From positions 310,001-374,000 of the forward strand of contig OY752147.1 of NCBI GenBank assembly GCA_963573315.1: 64,000 nucleotides of DNA, written 5' to 3'. Below are positions 61,401 to 64,000 of the stretch, piece by piece. The DNA comes from Entomortierella parvispora (taxonomy: Eukaryota > Mortierellomycota > Mortierellomycetes > Mortierellales > Mortierellaceae). Numbering within the stretch: the stretch's first letter is position 1; every line of letters starts with the position of its first letter. The position numbers were made by a program, and so were the translations under genes. Under the pieces are notes generated by a model that was not told where the DNA came from, ran no database searches, and worked only from the letters and a program-made list of their open reading frames with translations.

Positions 61401-63899
61401 GACCCTCGAGAAAGTCTCTCTAGACAGAAACTGGCATTTTGTCTTGCCTCTGCAGACAGTTCTTCAGCCCTTGCCGACCACCCCTTAGGGCAAAGAAGTC
61501 TTGTCACAGAGCCATCCGTAATACACTTCCTGGCTGAACGAGTAAATCAGTTCCCGAACTTCAGGGACCAACTGAAGGAGATCGTCGAGCTGTCCAAGGC
61601 CAACCCAACCGTAGGACTCGCCGCTGCGAACGCGATCACTATTTTGATCCGAGCGGGGGTGAACTTCAATGGGGCGGATCTCAAAGGAATCCAAATTCCT
61701 GGAGCCGACTTGACAGGAGGGCAGTTTGACTCGGCGCAGCTGCAAAACTCCAATTTAAGTAGGGTCAACCTTACAAGATCGTGGATCCGGAACGTGGATT
61801 TCAGTCGTGCCCATATGCCCGATGTCATCTTCGGACAGAAACCCTTTCTCGGAATTGTCGGTGCAAGAACCTGCGCTGCGTCGTCCGATGGCTCCATGCT
61901 GGCTCTGGGATTCGAAAGTGGTGAGATCAAGGTCTACAACCCCACAACTTGGAGAGTTCTTCATATACTTCGAAAACACACCCAAGAGGTCCTGTGTCTT
62001 GCTTTCTCTCACGACGATGGTGTACTGGCCTCAGGAAGTGCAGACAATATCGTCTGGATTTGGGAATTGGAATCAGAGACATGCTACGCGATGGATGAAC
62101 ACACTGAAAAAGTGACCTGTGTTGCCTTTTCGTCGGATGGCCCTTGGCTCGCCTCTGGAAGCGATGACAAGACTGTGCGGATTCTGAATACAGAAGCTAG
62201 GACAACTTCAGTCCTGAGTGATCACACGGCAGGCATTCAGAGCCTTGCCTGGTCGCCAAAGGAGCCTCGGATTGCCGCGCCGGAACCTCAGACTGCAACA
62301 CCACCAAAGAACCCTCGGGTTGCCACATGCAGTGGTGATGAAGTACGGATATGGGACATTACCACTAAAAAACTTGACCTTGCCCTCAAGGGCAATCCCA
62401 CGAACACCTCAAGCGTCGCATTCTCTCCTGACGGCCAGTTCCTGGTAGCGGGTTCTGAGGGTGATATTCATCTATGGAACTTGACAGCAGGAGTCGACGC
62501 CATGATCTTGAAAGGTCACACAAACTCAATCACCAGCGTGGCTTTCTCTTCAGACGGCCAATGGATTTTGTCATCAAGCCAGGATAAATCTATCCGACTA
62601 TGGGAACGACAGTCGGGGACTGTTACCTGCATTTGGAGCGGTCATAAGGGCACTGTGCACAATGCCGTTTTTCTGAGCAATCAAGTAGTCGCCTCCTGCG
62701 CTGACGATCGAAGCGTCAGGCTTTGGGACCTTAACAAGGACCAGATTCTCAAAAAGGACATGACCAACGGGCTAGAGCTGGAACGACACTCCGGCGGCGT
62801 GACCACGGTCGCCTACTCTCCAGATGGGGAATCGATCCTCACTGGCAGCTTGGACAAATCGGTACGAGAATGGAACGCTGAAACTGGTATTCCCAGGGTG
62901 CTTGTTGAGCGCTCGGAAACCATTCACGCTGCCGACTATTTCCCAGTTACTAGCCAGGTTGCCGTTTCAGGCGACAATGGGCAAATGTTCCTCTGCGACC
63001 AAAAAGCGGGTACAGAGAAACATGATCTTGCAGGCCTATCAAACATGGGTCAGTGTGTCGCCTTCTCACCTTGTCGTCGTTGGATCGCCACTGGAAGCAA
63101 TGGGGGACAAGTGCGGTTATGGGAATTGCAAACTGTTGAAGAACGGGCCTCGCCTGGTAAAAAAATCGTCGAAGTTCGTAAAGAATCCGTCTTGGATGGC
63201 CATTCGGGGCCAATTCAAAGTCTGACCTTCTCAACCGACAGCCGCCAGCTCGTCACCTGTAGCAAAGACAATACAATCCGCCTCTGGAATACCGACCGCA
63301 ACAACCCAGAGCCGGAGTTGGAAGGAGTCTTGGACTATCTAGCAACCTGCGTTGCTTATTCTCCCTGTGGCAACACTCTTGCCTGGGGCACCAATAACCG
63401 GACCATTTGTCTTCGGGATATGAAGACCAAGGAGATTACGTCCGTAATGCTGGATAAACAGTCAAATTCTGTTATCAGCGTCGCCTGGTCACCCTGTGGC
63501 AATTGGCTCAGCACCGTCACTCAGGACTTTACCCTTCGATTGTGGAGGAGAATGGGAGAGCATTCGACTTGGACCCGAGTGTTGGTCCTGGAGGACTTTG
63601 TCACCGACTTCACAAGCCTAGCCTGGAATCCCACAAAATCTAAGTTAGGGTTTGTGACAGGGAGTGGCGATCATTCTGTCTGCGTTTGGAAGGTCCTATC
63701 AGAGAGAGGTCAAGCCCGAGTCCAGTTAGTCTGGGGGTCGTCCCTGAACCGATTTACATCTGCACGGGCAATCATTACGGATGCGATTGACCTTGACGAT
63801 GATGCAAGGGAAATCTTGCGGCAACATCAAGCTGAGGACAAAACAGCCACGCGCCATACAGATCTCACTTCTCTACTGAGCTCATTCTCCAGAAAATGA
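58458..63899 (+). CDS. NACHT-pentapeptide-WD40 STAND protein (fungal NLR-like)
   Basis: 1813-aa single-exon protein of the fungal NLR-like STAND class, thought to work in non-self recognition or programmed responses. Residues 1-110 are Pro/Lys-rich and carry P-Q-Q-A/T repeats (12-base CCTCAACAGGCA repeat, 58619-58737). Residues about 115-560 form a helical, ARM-like region. The NACHT domain has Walker A G-G-S-G-A-G-K-T-T at about 621-629 and Walker B L-I-C-D-G-Y-D-E near 690. A pentapeptide-repeat block, A-D-L-K-G ... A-D-L-T-G ... S-N-L-S-R-V-N-L-T, lies at about 1070-1120. Fourteen WD40 repeats follow (about 1131-1757), enough for two seven-bladed propellers, with V-R-L-W-D/E type ends. No HET, patatin or other known killing domain is visible at the N-terminus. 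Met 58458 was chosen because it follows the UTR intron; the frame is open from 58305. Confidence 0.92.
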   Translation: MALSLNPKIKPKPKLKPELGPNPSPNPSLQPLKHAVKRLFSSKRPLHPQTLLNAPQQAPPQTPQQTPQQTPQQAPQQAPQQAPQQAPQQAPLQGSIANVRPLSIFSNNDVNRVEMSMELPKHGESILDTLQLVFCATLLENAGAAATYPTSAPSVGKERDEWIEKMDKHPLEKQHIRQLIPQIAIQFLVGLTKSSAAVREVVILGRFLDKELYRELLNCFLRAFDSNKLPDVNLLRGLVQLVLDAPDCHLRGGDLILVLETLRKRLEELSRVDKHYSTYLSVAVCKVLIFMAECKVEELDRKDHHKPLLDVLEELRKDKDPFVKFYGEYAFQALLRVPDDESGLKKLARNFYVMAGGAVQVSGAYQLDLGGVAEGAPAMFKGFIGLAETLADMSGLDKVSPWYDSIRRAVGLIKDGRLLEFKKLINEDSFRRDAMFQWATCQLLGEMALDPTWDVQTREQAVDFLGELYSVNAGSKQKRQDIRRWILTILSHISADPGSHSTLAKSLATHHEIIKLRASALVQNLQQDGSKPIEYQYPLSNRLPLPDMSPLLKKVDATPDAELLLQRFRIQRQGEPNIGTIYIDPLARPNLHATGCTPVLLKTQTQEFLKNETSKVLLILGGSGAGKTTFSLHLEYHLWKTYKPGDPIPLFIDLKTIEKPETDLIDQHLNSLHLFSKEQTKALKQSRRFILICDGYDECRKWSNLYAGNKFNEPHQWQGKIIICCRSQYLLPTYRPYFEPWVKGSDDRDFSHRSNLLEEAVIVPFEANQIKEYVEMYITTPEAQELFEGKPIWTIDQYMERLAKITHLMDLAQNPFLLKIVLDTLPRIAPSTTRITRADLYDEFVELKFEIEVRNLIRQHSSDKMDSVSVSKFMEIEGDEFIFLGLDFSKRLSASIFKEQDGVNSVVYSAFREEGTWKAQYFSFDDPRTKLLRESALLVRRENLEETQKLVRYRSREVQKKNSYEFVHRSILEYFFSCVIFDPRESLSRQKLAFCLASADSSSALADHPLGQRSLVTEPSVIHFLAERVNQFPNFRDQLKEIVELSKANPTVGLAAANAITILIRAGVNFNGADLKGIQIPGADLTGGQFDSAQLQNSNLSRVNLTRSWIRNVDFSRAHMPDVIFGQKPFLGIVGARTCAASSDGSMLALGFESGEIKVYNPTTWRVLHILRKHTQEVLCLAFSHDDGVLASGSADNIVWIWELESETCYAMDEHTEKVTCVAFSSDGPWLASGSDDKTVRILNTEARTTSVLSDHTAGIQSLAWSPKEPRIAAPEPQTATPPKNPRVATCSGDEVRIWDITTKKLDLALKGNPTNTSSVAFSPDGQFLVAGSEGDIHLWNLTAGVDAMILKGHTNSITSVAFSSDGQWILSSSQDKSIRLWERQSGTVTCIWSGHKGTVHNAVFLSNQVVASCADDRSVRLWDLNKDQILKKDMTNGLELERHSGGVTTVAYSPDGESILTGSLDKSVREWNAETGIPRVLVERSETIHAADYFPVTSQVAVSGDNGQMFLCDQKAGTEKHDLAGLSNMGQCVAFSPCRRWIATGSNGGQVRLWELQTVEERASPGKKIVEVRKESVLDGHSGPIQSLTFSTDSRQLVTCSKDNTIRLWNTDRNNPEPELEGVLDYLATCVAYSPCGNTLAWGTNNRTICLRDMKTKEITSVMLDKQSNSVISVAWSPCGNWLSTVTQDFTLRLWRRMGEHSTWTRVLVLEDFVTDFTSLAWNPTKSKLGFVTGSGDHSVCVWKVLSERGQARVQLVWGSSLNRFTSARAIITDAIDLDDDAREILRQHQAEDKTATRHTDLTSLLSSFSRK

Positions 63900-64000
63900 A
63901 CTTAGACAAAGACCATTCACTACATTACGGACGTGAACAATATATTATAAGACGTCGTCTATACTGTTGATCTCAACGGTGGAAAGGTTGCAGAAACGTT

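Overview
The window looks like a chromosome segment of an early-diverging fungus, most likely Mortierellaceae. The evidence is many short GT-AG introns with TACTAAC-like branch points, long homopolymer T/A runs, several F-box proteins with degenerate leucine-rich tails, a NACHT-WD40 protein, a Crinkler protein, and fungal autophagy and vacuole genes. The lineage is inferred from gene content only. Exon boundaries were worked out by hand from splice sites and reading phase.

Layout. 1-13 kb: a His/Gln-rich bHLH transcription factor (895 aa), a nine-exon macro-domain ADP-ribose hydrolase and a METTL24-like methyltransferase. 13-20 kb: an F-box gene, followed by a tandem duplication of about 2.7 kb that carries two copies of a minus-strand all-helical protein with a central hydrophobic hairpin and repeats the 3' end of the F-box gene as a pseudogene. 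20-24.4 kb: a gene graveyard (P1B-type copper ATPase and ABCC transporter remnants) with a 27-bp minisatellite built on a perfect palindrome. 24.4-46 kb: ordinary genes, namely a dienelactone-hydrolase-like enzyme, three F-box proteins, a GTPase-like protein with a broken P-loop, a Rab7/Ypt7 GTPase with an 18-nt micro-exon, a very large ATG4 protease, and three single-exon proteins of unknown function.

46.8-56.3 kb: the most unusual part, a 9.4-kb mobile element flanked by a CATAG target duplication. It has 393-bp terminal direct repeats with no visible difference and an internal 144-bp inverted repeat. It carries a DDE transposase, a coiled-coil protein, a Crinkler protein with a PD-(D/E)XK-type nuclease domain, and a primase plus origin-binding-protein-like helicase pair separated by a frameshift. 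A 72-bp hairpin occurs three times in it, once inside a Crinkler intron. Transposition, replication and nuclease genes therefore travel together.

56.4-64 kb: a membrane-anchored double-psi beta-barrel (expansin-like) protein and a NACHT-pentapeptide-WD40 STAND protein of 1813 aa with 14 WD repeats.
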